The notes under the pieces are model-generated. The model ran no database searches. It was not told the DNA's origin and saw only the letters and a program-made list of their open reading frames with translations. From contig NZ_LT615227.1 in assembly GCF_900096755.1 (NCBI RefSeq), positions 963,871-972,487 of the forward strand: 8,617 bases of DNA. The letters run 5' to 3'. The position numbers and the translations under genes are program-made. This document shows positions 1 to 6,620 of the stretch, one piece after another (the first letter of the stretch is position 1; each line of letters begins with the position of its first letter). Origin of the DNA: Polynucleobacter necessarius (GTDB taxonomy: Bacteria > Pseudomonadota > Gammaproteobacteria > Burkholderiales > Burkholderiaceae).

Positions 1-1
1 T

Positions 2-766
2 CTATCCCCAGTTTTATTTATCTATATCCTAACTGTCGCTCACGGCATTATGATCGAGGTAGGAAATAATTCATTGCGACTTCAATTTATCCCATTGGGT
101 ATGGTTGTCATTATCTTAATGATATATTTTTTGGTTGCAATAAACTTTACTAAAAATCTGTATTATTTTATATTAATTGTGATAACAACTATATTTATCG
201 TTTTCTTTGGTGAAATAGCTTCAACATTTCAATTTGAAAATAGATTAACTTCTCTTTTAGAGAGATTTCATATTTTCATTTTTATGGCGGCAGAGTCTTT
301 TTGGTTTATTTTGCCACAGGGATTCGGGTCTTCTTTAAAACAATTTGATTTGTCAGGCCTAAGTTTCATAGGGGCTAGGGCCTTATATCCTCCGCATTCA
401 GGAATGGCCGTGGTGCTTTATGAATTTTCAATATTTGGCGTTCTGTACTACATTTATGCAGTATCTAAAATGATGAAAATTGCTTTGTCATCAAACGCCA
501 ATCAAGACGAATTAAATTCCAATAAACCATTGGGTGTTGTAAAAGACGCATTAGCATATTGCCCTTCGTTTACTGCCAAACAATTAAAGCTAATAAAGTT
601 ATTAGCCATATTAATTTGGCTTATACATAATTTATTGTATTTAAAAGGCATAATTACAGCTGACTATTTTTCTGATGATGGTATTATTATCTATATGCTA
701 ATTTTTATTTTACTTACTCAAGCTATTAAAATTAAAATTAAAATTAAAAATAAGAATCTGAAATAA
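2..766 (+). CDS. Multi-spanning membrane protein, probable Wzy-like polysaccharide polymerase (5' end cut off by window)
   Basis: The reading frame is open to the left edge: 16 hydrophobic codons precede the first internal ATG at position 50, so that ATG is probably not the real start and about 254 C-terminal residues are visible. I see roughly six to seven hydrophobic segments, including one at the left edge, LGMVVIILMIYFLVAI, FILIVITTIFIVFFG, and two near the C-terminus. A loop with PPHSGM (His codon 395-397) followed by a hydrophobic LYEFSIFGVLYYI stretch resembles the His-containing periplasmic loop of the Wzy/WaaL O-antigen polymerase and ligase family (PF04932-like). Its place at the head of a glycan cluster fits a repeat-unit polymerase in the inner membrane. 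The gene is much richer in A+T than its neighbours, as is common for wzy genes. The protein ends in a basic KIKIKIKNKNLK tail encoded by a hexamer repeat. A flippase or ligase is possible but less likely. Confidence 0.6.
   Translation, partial: LSPVLFIYILTVAHGIMIEVGNNSLRLQFIPLGMVVIILMIYFLVAINFTKNLYYFILIVITTIFIVFFGEIASTFQFENRLTSLLERFHIFIFMAAESFWFILPQGFGSSLKQFDLSGLSFIGARALYPPHSGMAVVLYEFSIFGVLYYIYAVSKMMKIALSSNANQDELNSNKPLGVVKDALAYCPSFTAKQLKLIKLLAILIWLIHNLLYLKGIITADYFSDDGIIIYMLIFILLTQAIKIKIKIKNKNLK
725..748 (+). repeat. Four tandem copies of the hexamer ATTAAA inside the end of the membrane-protein gene
   Basis: Bases 725-748 read ATTAAA four times without interruption, then a degenerate copy. 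The frame gives alternating Ile-Lys codons, producing the basic C-terminal tail. Because the unit is six bases, a gain or loss of copies by slippage would change tail length without a frameshift. Confidence 0.75.
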
Positions 767-809
767 GCATTTAATATCGATTGATTTAATCTAAGAGACG
801 CCTTCCCAG

Positions 810-815
810 TATAAT
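810..815 (+). promoter_or_regulatory. Candidate -10 element upstream of the glycosyltransferase
   Basis: The 80-base gap between the membrane-protein gene and the glycosyltransferase contains a perfect TATAAT at 810-815, about 31 bases before the ATG at 847. The nearest TTGATT (781-786) is 23 bases upstream, too far for a standard sigma-70 spacing, and the sequence at the ideal spacing is poor. The surroundings are AT-rich, so a chance match is quite possible. Confidence 0.3.
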
Positions 816-846
816 TTCATATATATTGCATGATTAGGTCAAAATA

Positions 847-2133
847 ATGCGTGTTTGGTTGATTACTATTGGCGAGCCCCTGCCTATTGATGGAAGTGGT
901 GGCGAGCGACTTTATCGTGCGGGTATTCTTGCTGGGATGTTGGCTAAAAGTGGGGTTGAGGTTGTTTGGTGGACCTCAACTTTTGATCACGTTCGCAAGC
1001 GTCAACGATTTCTAACTGATACTTCTATTTCCCTAGAGTCGGGGGTTTTGCTTAAGCTAATACATGGCTGCGGGTATAAGAAAAACATTTCCATTAAGAG
1101 GCTCATTGATCATGCCATTTTGGCCTGGAAATTTAGACGCCAGGCCGCAAAGATGGAGTTACCAGACGTTATTCTTTGCTCTCTTCCGTCCCTTGAATTA
1201 CCGGTAGTTGCTACGGCTTATGGAAGATCTCATAACGTACCCGTCATCATTGATGTGCGAGATCTGTGGCCTGATATTTTTCTTGAGATTGCCCCAACCT
1301 GGCTTCGACCATTTTTTAACTTAGGGCTTGCGCCCATGTGGTTGCAGGCAAATTTTGCCTGCAAAAATGCCCATGCCATTACTGGGAATGCACCAGGTTT
1401 TGTTGAATGGGGTCTTGAGCGTGCTAATCGAGCGCCCACTAGCCTGGATCGACATTTTCCATTTGGCTACGAAACGCCAAAATTGTCTAAAGATGAGCAA
1501 AAGAGTGCATCACAATTCTGGGCGAATTATGGCTTAGCTGGCGGGGATGGTAAGTTAACTATATGTTTTTTTGGTGCTTTTAGTAATCAGTTTGATTTGG
1601 AGACCGTAGTTGATGCCGCACTAATTCTTGAGGCGGAGGGTGTTGATGTAAGGTTTGTGCTTTGCGGAACTGGTGAAAACTTGGGCGCTCTAAAAATAAG
1701 AGCTAAAGGCAGTCCGTCTATTGTTTTCCCTGGGTGGGTTGGGCGTGCAGAGATATGGTCGCTTATGGCGCTCTCAGATATTGGCATTGCCCCATATAAG
1801 AACCATATTGGATTTTTAGGAAATTTGCCCAATAAGCCCATTGAATATATGGCTGGAGGCTTACCCGTCTTGTCTGGGCTACATGGGTACCTTGAGGAAT
1901 TGCTAGAAATAAATGAGTGTGGTTTAAACTATGAGCTTAGCGATCCGCTGGCACTTCGCGATGCCATTAAGGGTTTGGTGGCTAACAGGGAGCGGATCTC
2001 TGCAATGTCTGCAAGTGCGCAAAAACTTTTTGCTGAACATTTTTCCGCTGAAATTGTTTACGAAGGAATGATTGCATATTTAAAAAATGTTGTTGCAATG
2101 CATACCGGGAAGCAAGTATTTCAAGAGGAATAG
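847..2133 (+). CDS. Family 4-like glycosyltransferase (GT-B fold)
   Basis: This 428-residue protein likely transfers a sugar from a nucleotide donor to a lipid-linked glycan intermediate on the cytoplasmic face of the inner membrane. The N-terminus reads MRVWLITIGEPLPIDGSGGE, with a glycine-rich stretch at residues 16-19 typical of the acceptor domain of WbuB-type enzymes. DVRDLWP at residues 136-142 is another hallmark of that subgroup. The C-terminal Rossmann domain begins near residue 237 (TICFFGAFS). The donor-binding region is LPNKPIEYMAGGLPVLSG from residue 327, with Glu333 in the position of the family's donor-contacting glutamate. Length matches the family (about 400-430). A weak AGG at 836-838 lies eight bases before the ATG. 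Donor sugar and linkage cannot be read from sequence; an N-acetylated amino sugar such as FucNAc or QuiNAc, as in WbuB-like enzymes, is an inference only. Confidence 0.88.
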   Translation: MRVWLITIGEPLPIDGSGGERLYRAGILAGMLAKSGVEVVWWTSTFDHVRKRQRFLTDTSISLESGVLLKLIHGCGYKKNISIKRLIDHAILAWKFRRQAAKMELPDVILCSLPSLELPVVATAYGRSHNVPVIIDVRDLWPDIFLEIAPTWLRPFFNLGLAPMWLQANFACKNAHAITGNAPGFVEWGLERANRAPTSLDRHFPFGYETPKLSKDEQKSASQFWANYGLAGGDGKLTICFFGAFSNQFDLETVVDAALILEAEGVDVRFVLCGTGENLGALKIRAKGSPSIVFPGWVGRAEIWSLMALSDIGIAPYKNHIGFLGNLPNKPIEYMAGGLPVLSGLHGYLEELLEINECGLNYELSDPLALRDAIKGLVANRERISAMSASAQKLFAEHFSAEIVYEGMIAYLKNVVAMHTGKQVFQEE

Positions 2134-2214
2134 TTTTAGTATTGCTCTGGCTGTCAATAAAAAGCCTGAGTCTAGTTTGAAATTATTGTAATTTGCTTTG
2201 CGGAATTTGAATAT

Positions 2215-2220
2215 AAGGTG
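2215..2220 (+). promoter_or_regulatory. Ribosome binding site that decides the wbpA start
   Basis: AAGGTG ends four bases before the ATG at 2225. It lies inside the longer frame that would begin at TTG 2198, so it supports the shorter, family-typical N-terminus. Confidence 0.55.
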
Positions 2221-2224
2221 CTGT

Positions 2225-3535
2225 ATGACGCATGAAGTATTGATTGAAAAGTTAAATAACAAAACTGCCGTTATTGGTATTGTGGGCCTGGGATATGTTG
2301 GGCTTCCTTTAATGTTGCGCTTCGTCGATGTGGGTTACAAGGTATTGGGAATTGATATTGATGAGGCTAAGGTATCGCAACTCAATCAGGGGCGAAGTTA
2401 CATTGAGCATATTTCATCTGAAAAAATTACTAAGGCTGTGAAATCCGGTAGATTTGAAGCAACTTCTGATTTTTCATATGGGGCCAAAGCTGATGCATTA
2501 ATTCTTTGCGTGCCTACCCCGCTTAATAAGTACCGTGAGCCAGATCTTAGTTTTGTGTTGAATACAACTGATGCTCTCGCGCCCTTTTTGCGGAGTGGGC
2601 AGGTAGTGTCGCTGGAAAGCACAACCTACCCTGGAACTACGGATGAGGAGTTAAAGCCACGAATAGAATCCAATGGCTTGCGAGTTGGTAAAGACATTTA
2701 CTTAGTCTTTTCTCCGGAGCGAGAGGACCCTGGTAATCCCGACTTTGAAACGCATACGATTCCCAAGGTTTGCGGTGGCGATACCCCTCAATGCCTCGAA
2801 GTGGGTTTGAGTTTATATGGTCAGGTAATCAATCAAGTGGTGCCAGTCAGTTCTACGCGTACTGCAGAAATGACCAAACTTCTTGAAAATATTCACCGCG
2901 CCGTAAATATCGGCCTTGTTAACGAAATGAAAATTGTTGCCGATAGAATGGGGGTTGATATTCATGAAGTAATTCGTGCGGCAGCAACCAAGCCTTTTGG
3001 TTTTGTACCCTATTATCCTGGCCCGGGTCTTGGGGGGCACTGTATTCCTATTGACCCTTTTTACTTAACTTGGAAGGCTCGTGAGTATGGTGTTAATACT
3101 CGCTTCATTGAGCTGGCAGGTGAAATCAATCGAAGTATGCCTGAGTGGGTGATTTCGAAAGTTGTCGATTCTTTAAATGATCGCAGTAAATCCATTAAGG
3201 GGAGTAATGCCTTGGTATTGGGCATTGCGTACAAAAAAAATGTTGACGATATGCGAGAGTCCCCATCCGTTGAGTTAATGGAGATATTGCAGCAGAAGGG
3301 GGCAATCATTTCTTATTCAGATCCCCACGTGCCAGTTTTCCCTAAGATGCGTAAACACAAATTCAATCTAAAAAGTGTGCAGCTGACATCAGATACCATT
3401 GGCAATTATGATTTTGTTTTATTGGCAACTAATCACGACGCTTTTGATTACGACTTAATCAAAAAGCATGCAAAGTTAATTATTGATACCCGTGGAGTAT
3501 ATTTAAACCCATCTAATAATGTTGTTAAAGCCTGA
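2225..3535 (+). CDS. wbpA: UDP-N-acetyl-D-glucosamine 6-dehydrogenase (WbpA family)
   Basis: The 436-residue product should oxidise C6 of UDP-GlcNAc to UDP-GlcNAcA, using two NAD+, in the cytoplasm. The NAD-binding Rossmann motif GLGYVGLP lies at residues 21-28. The central domain holds [28 protein letters not shown] and [19 protein letters not shown]. The catalytic cysteine is Cys273 in [18 protein letters not shown]. The C-terminal domain has [16 protein letters not shown] and [12 protein letters not shown]. Length and motif wording match Pseudomonas aeruginosa WbpA as I remember it, better than UDP-glucose dehydrogenase. The start chosen is the ATG at 2225, with AAGGTG at 2215-2220; an in-frame TTG at 2198 would add nine residues but has no better ribosome site. 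The usual next steps (WbpB oxidase, WbpD acetyltransferase, WbpI epimerase) are not in this window. A related TviB or ManNAc dehydrogenase activity cannot be fully excluded. Confidence 0.93.
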   Translation: MTHEVLIEKLNNKTAVIGIVGLGYVGLPLMLRFVDVGYKVLGIDIDEAKVSQLNQGRSYIEHISSEKITKAVKSGRFEATSDFSYGAKADALILCVPTPLNKYREPDLSFVLNTTDALAPFLRSGQVVSLESTTYPGTTDEELKPRIESNGLRVGKDIYLVFSPEREDPGNPDFETHTIPKVCGGDTPQCLEVGLSLYGQVINQVVPVSSTRTAEMTKLLENIHRAVNIGLVNEMKIVADRMGVDIHEVIRAAATKPFGFVPYYPGPGLGGHCIPIDPFYLTWKAREYGVNTRFIELAGEINRSMPEWVISKVVDSLNDRSKSIKGSNALVLGIAYKKNVDDMRESPSVELMEILQQKGAIISYSDPHVPVFPKMRKHKFNLKSVQLTSDTIGNYDFVLLATNHDAFDYDLIKKHAKLIIDTRGVYLNPSNNVVKA

Positions 3536-3609
3536 TATAATTGGGTTTTAGCTGGAATAGAGTAATTTACCCAGCGCCACATCAAATTTAAACATGGGAG
3601 TAGCTGGTG

Positions 3610-4389
3610 ATGTCCACTGATTTTGTTGAGTTAACAGAGATTTCAGGGGATATGGTCTCTCAGGAGCAGGTCGATAGAATTGCACGTCGTTATTATTGGG
3701 CTGCAGACTACTGCAAAGATAAAGATGTTCTTGAGGTGGCATGCGGATCGGGTCAGGGAGTGGGTTATCTCGCATCCGTTTCAAAATCAATGGTTGCTGG
3801 AGATTATTCGGAACCAATTATTGATATTGCTCGAAGACACTACGGCAGCCGCTTTAAATTTGAGAGATTTGATGCTCAGTCCATTCCATTTGCCGATTCT
3901 TCATTTGACGTTGTATTAATATTCGAAGCTCTTTACTATATTCCAGACCCATCACGCTTTTTTGCTGAGTGCAGACGTATTCTTCGTCAGGGTGGAGTTT
4001 TATTAATATCAAATGCTAATAAGGATCTGTACGACTTTAATCCAAGCCCTCATAGTCATGTATACCATGGAGTCTTAGAGCTTGAGCGGGATTTAAGTTC
4101 GCATGGTTTTAATAATATCCAGTGTTTTGGCGATACACCTTTAGCTGCGGTATCTCTTAAGCAGCGTATTTTGCGACCTGCAAAGGCTTTTGCTTCTAAG
4201 TTCGGTTTAATTCCAAAATCTATGACTGCAAAAAAATTATTAAAGCGATTTATTTTTGGAAATCTAGTGCCAATGCCTGCGGAAATAGATGCTATGACTA
4301 GTCAGCCCATTGCCCCTACAAAATTACGCCCTGGATTGGCCGAGCGTTCTCACAAGGTTATTTTTAGTCATGCTTATCGTGCAAGCTAG
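3610..4389 (+). CDS. Class I SAM-dependent methyltransferase
   Basis: This 259-residue cytoplasmic protein likely methylates a hydroxyl or carboxyl group on a nucleotide sugar or lipid-linked glycan. The SAM-binding motif I is DVLEVACGSGQG at residues 39-50, followed by an acidic GDYS after strand 2. Motif IV is FDVVLIFEALYYIPD from residue 99, and motif VI is LRQGGVLLIS. This is the Methyltransf_11 type of core. About 110 residues after the core (LRPAKAFASKFGLIP onward) are a C-terminal extension of unknown role, with basic and aromatic residues and the phrase FGNLVPMPAEID. The ATG at 3610 is chosen; the adjacent GTG at 3607 is an equally workable in-frame start, and GGGAG at 3596-3600 could serve either. 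It follows wbpA by 74 bases. A chain-terminating O-methyltransferase is one possibility, but nothing in the sequence proves the substrate. Confidence 0.85.
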   Translation: MSTDFVELTEISGDMVSQEQVDRIARRYYWAADYCKDKDVLEVACGSGQGVGYLASVSKSMVAGDYSEPIIDIARRHYGSRFKFERFDAQSIPFADSSFDVVLIFEALYYIPDPSRFFAECRRILRQGGVLLISNANKDLYDFNPSPHSHVYHGVLELERDLSSHGFNNIQCFGDTPLAAVSLKQRILRPAKAFASKFGLIPKSMTAKKLLKRFIFGNLVPMPAEIDAMTSQPIAPTKLRPGLAERSHKVIFSHAYRAS

Positions 4390-4432
4390 TAATTTGCATT
4401 TGTTTCCTGCTTAATTACTAAATAATTTTTTT
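4387..4432 (+). terminator. Hairpin plus T tract after the methyltransferase (possible weak terminator or attenuator)
   Basis: TAGTAATT at 4387-4394 is a perfect inverted match to AATTACTA at 4413-4420. An inner GCA (4396-4398) can pair with TGC (4408-4410), leaving a nine-base loop. Seven Ts follow at 4426-4432 after a five-base spacer. The left arm starts at the stop codon of the methyltransferase gene. The stem is AT-rich and the spacer is longer than in a strong intrinsic terminator, so read-through into the next gene is likely. Confidence 0.4.
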
Positions 4433-4457
4433 ATTAACTTATTTAACTCTCAAAATT

Positions 4458-5564
4458 ATGCAAACTATCCCATTTTTTCCATACGCCGACTTATTTAAAC
4501 GAGATGAAGCAGCTCTTACAGAAATTATGATGGGAGTTTGTCGCCGTGGTGCCTACATTCAGCAACAAGAGTGCAGAGATTTTGATGTAAATCTTGCTAA
4601 GTTCATGGGTGTTAAGCATGCATTTGGAGTTGCAAATGGAACGGATGCCATCATCATTGGATTAAAAGCTGTGGGTATAGGCCCTGGTGATGAGGTAATT
4701 CTTCCTTCCCACACCTATATCGCTACCGCAGCTTCAGTGCATTTGGTAGGTGCAACTCCAGTTTTGGCCGAATGTGGCCCTGATCATATGCTTGATGCGG
4801 CAGATGTAGAGAAACGTATTACGCCAAAAACAAAAGCAATCATGCCAGTTCAGGTCAATGGTAGAACTTGTGATATGGATGCATTGCGTGCAGTTGCTGA
4901 TAAGCACGGGATTATGATTGTCGAGGATGCTGCGCAGGGGTTGGGCTCGAAGTTCAAGGGTCAATGTGCTGGAACATTTGGAAAATTTGGAACTATTAGT
5001 TTTTATCCGGCAAAGTTGTTGGGATGCTTTGGTGATGGTGGAGCCATCGTTACAAATGATGATGAATTAGCTTATCGCATCGCACTACTTAAAGACCATG
5101 GAAGGGACACTGATGGACGTGTTGTTGCCTGGGGTTACAACTCGCGCTTAGATAATCTGCAAGCTGCAGTGCTTGATTACAAGCTCAAGTCTTATCCAAA
5201 AGAGATAGATCGTCGTCGTTCAGTAGCCGCCCGTTATCAGTTGGGCCTTGGTAATTTGACAGAGCTTAATTTACCTCCGGGACCTGATGCAGATTCTCGC
5301 CACTACGATGTATATCAAAATTATGAGCTTCAGGCTGATCGTCGTGACGAGTTGCGTGCATATCTAGATCAAAAGGGCGTTAAAACTATTATTCAGTGGG
5401 CGGGTACTCCCGTGCACCAATTTAAGGAGTTGGGATTTACAGATAGCCTGCCCAAAACAGATGCATTTTTCTCCCGCTGCCTAATGCTTCCAATGAACTC
5501 GGCTGTAACTGATGATGAAGTAGATTACATCGTTAAAGCGATTCGTAATTTTTACGGCAAATAA
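4458..5564 (+). CDS. DegT/DnrJ/EryC1/StrS-family PLP-dependent nucleotide-sugar aminotransferase
   Basis: This 368-residue enzyme should transfer an amino group, usually from glutamate, to a keto group of a nucleotide sugar. The PLP-binding lysine is Lys186 in SFYPAKLLGCFGDGGAIVT. The ring-stacking and phosphate-contacting parts are NGTDA (Gly61-Ala64) and EDAAQ (Asp157-Gln160). NSRLDNLQAAVL, the usual motif reaching across the dimer, is also present. Length is normal. Two substrate-side loops differ from what I recall for WbpE-like C3 aminotransferases: VQVNGRTCDMDAL where VSLYGQ-like text is common, and IIQWAGTPVHQF where HYPIPLH-like text is common. The acted-on carbon (C3 or C4) and substrate are therefore left open. 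No Shine-Dalgarno sequence is visible before the ATG at 4458. Only three bases separate it from the E1 alpha gene, implying joint transcription and a shared pathway. Confidence 0.92.
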   Translation: MQTIPFFPYADLFKRDEAALTEIMMGVCRRGAYIQQQECRDFDVNLAKFMGVKHAFGVANGTDAIIIGLKAVGIGPGDEVILPSHTYIATAASVHLVGATPVLAECGPDHMLDAADVEKRITPKTKAIMPVQVNGRTCDMDALRAVADKHGIMIVEDAAQGLGSKFKGQCAGTFGKFGTISFYPAKLLGCFGDGGAIVTNDDELAYRIALLKDHGRDTDGRVVAWGYNSRLDNLQAAVLDYKLKSYPKEIDRRRSVAARYQLGLGNLTELNLPPGPDADSRHYDVYQNYELQADRRDELRAYLDQKGVKTIIQWAGTPVHQFKELGFTDSLPKTDAFFSRCLMLPMNSAVTDDEVDYIVKAIRNFYGK

Positions 5565-5567
5565 GTC

Positions 5568-6620
5568 ATGGAAGACTGGTCTCTAGGATCCCTGTGTGAT
5601 CCATATCAGCATCAAGAGCCAATCAATGTTTTAGGGTGTGACCCATCTCTTCTGCTAAATCAGTTGAAAACGATGCTTTGTATCCGGTTGGCTGAGAGAA
5701 GGATTGCTGATGGACGTCGCGACCATTTGATTGGCGGCCCCGTTCATTTGGGAGTCGGGCAAGAGGCAGTAGCAGTTGGGGTGGCCTCTGAATTGTGTAA
5801 GACGGATAGAGTATTTGGGGCCCACCGATCTCATTCCCATGTTCTTTCAATGGGTTCAAGTATGCATAGATTATTTGCTGAAATTCTTGGCAAGAAAACC
5901 GGTCTTTCCAATGGAATGGGGGGGTCAATGCATCTTTGGGACCAGCCAAACGGATTTTATGGGTCTGTACCCATTGTTTCAGGTACGGTACCACTTGCTG
6001 TTGGAGCTTCTTTAGCTGCAAAAATGCAAGGGACTAAAGATATTGGAGTTGCTTATCTAGGTGATGGTGCAATAGAGGAGGGTGTTGTACACGAATCCCT
6101 TAATCTTGCGAGGATGTTGAATGCACCGACATTGTTTGTGGTTGAGAATAACTTATTCGCAAGTCACATGCATATTTCGCTGCGTCAACCAAAAGTTGCA
6201 ACCGCAAGATTTGCTGCTGCAAATGACATTCCTTATGAAATCGTTGACGGCAATAATGTAGTAGATGTTCAGGCTGCTGCAAGTCGCCTAATTAAGCGTG
6301 CGCGATCAGGCGGTGGTCCAGGGTTTCTAGAGGCTGTTACTTACCGCTGGTATGGTCATGTAGACTGGCGCGAAGATATTGATGTAGGGGTTAATCGTAG
6401 CGAGATAGATGTTGATGCATGGCGAAAGCGAGATCCAATCGCACGATTGGTGTCAGGCCTTATGAACGAAAAACTCTTAGACCTACAGCAATTAAATGAG
6501 ATCGAAGCCGAAATTTCAAGTGAAGTCCTGGCAGCGTGGACTCAAGCCTTAGATGATTCATATCCTCCGCCATCGGCTTTAACATCTTTGGTATTTTCAA
6601 GCTCCGGAATTCGTCAATGA
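5568..6620 (+). CDS. Thiamine-diphosphate-dependent dehydrogenase E1 component, alpha subunit
   Basis: The 350-residue protein is one half of a two-subunit 2-oxoacid dehydrogenase-type E1 enzyme that decarboxylates a 2-oxo acid on thiamine diphosphate (ThDP). The ThDP motif begins GDGAIEEG at residue 165 and ends at Asn194-Asn195, the family's usual spacing for Mg-diphosphate binding. HRSHSH at 86-91 and NGMGGSMHLWD are typical of the active-site entrance. VSGTVPLAVGASLAAK matches the family. The loop that reads HGHSMSDPG in pyruvate dehydrogenase is here YGHVDWREDIDVG from Tyr262, keeping His264 but changing the rest. The ending KRDPIARLVSGLM is normal. The first 30 or so residues are poorly conserved. 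It overlaps the beta gene by four bases, as in true E1 pairs. With no E2 or E3 in view and a sugar operon around it, a role in sugar branching or acyl supply is inferred. Pyruvate is the likely but unproven donor. Confidence 0.9.
   Translation: MEDWSLGSLCDPYQHQEPINVLGCDPSLLLNQLKTMLCIRLAERRIADGRRDHLIGGPVHLGVGQEAVAVGVASELCKTDRVFGAHRSHSHVLSMGSSMHRLFAEILGKKTGLSNGMGGSMHLWDQPNGFYGSVPIVSGTVPLAVGASLAAKMQGTKDIGVAYLGDGAIEEGVVHESLNLARMLNAPTLFVVENNLFASHMHISLRQPKVATARFAAANDIPYEIVDGNNVVDVQAAASRLIKRARSGGGPGFLEAVTYRWYGHVDWREDIDVGVNRSEIDVDAWRKRDPIARLVSGLMNEKLLDLQQLNEIEAEISSEVLAAWTQALDDSYPPPSALTSLVFSSSGIRQ

Noticed and set aside
2144..2174. Possible GGCT/AGCC hairpin between the glycosyltransferase and wbpA genes
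   Set aside because: Only four pairs around a loop of about ten bases, with no T run afterwards.
2198..2224. Upstream TTG start that would lengthen WbpA by nine residues
   Set aside because: The ATG at 2225 has a well-placed AAGGTG and gives the family-typical length of 436 residues.
3551..3575. GCTGG/CCAGC inverted repeat between wbpA and the methyltransferase gene
   Set aside because: The stem is five pairs with a 15-base loop and no T tract, and a competing TGGGT/ACCCA pairing overlaps it. It is too weak to call.
5623..6021. Minus-strand open frame of 132 codons
   Set aside because: It lies wholly antisense to E1 alpha, whose cofactor motifs and length are secure, and its translation resembles no family.
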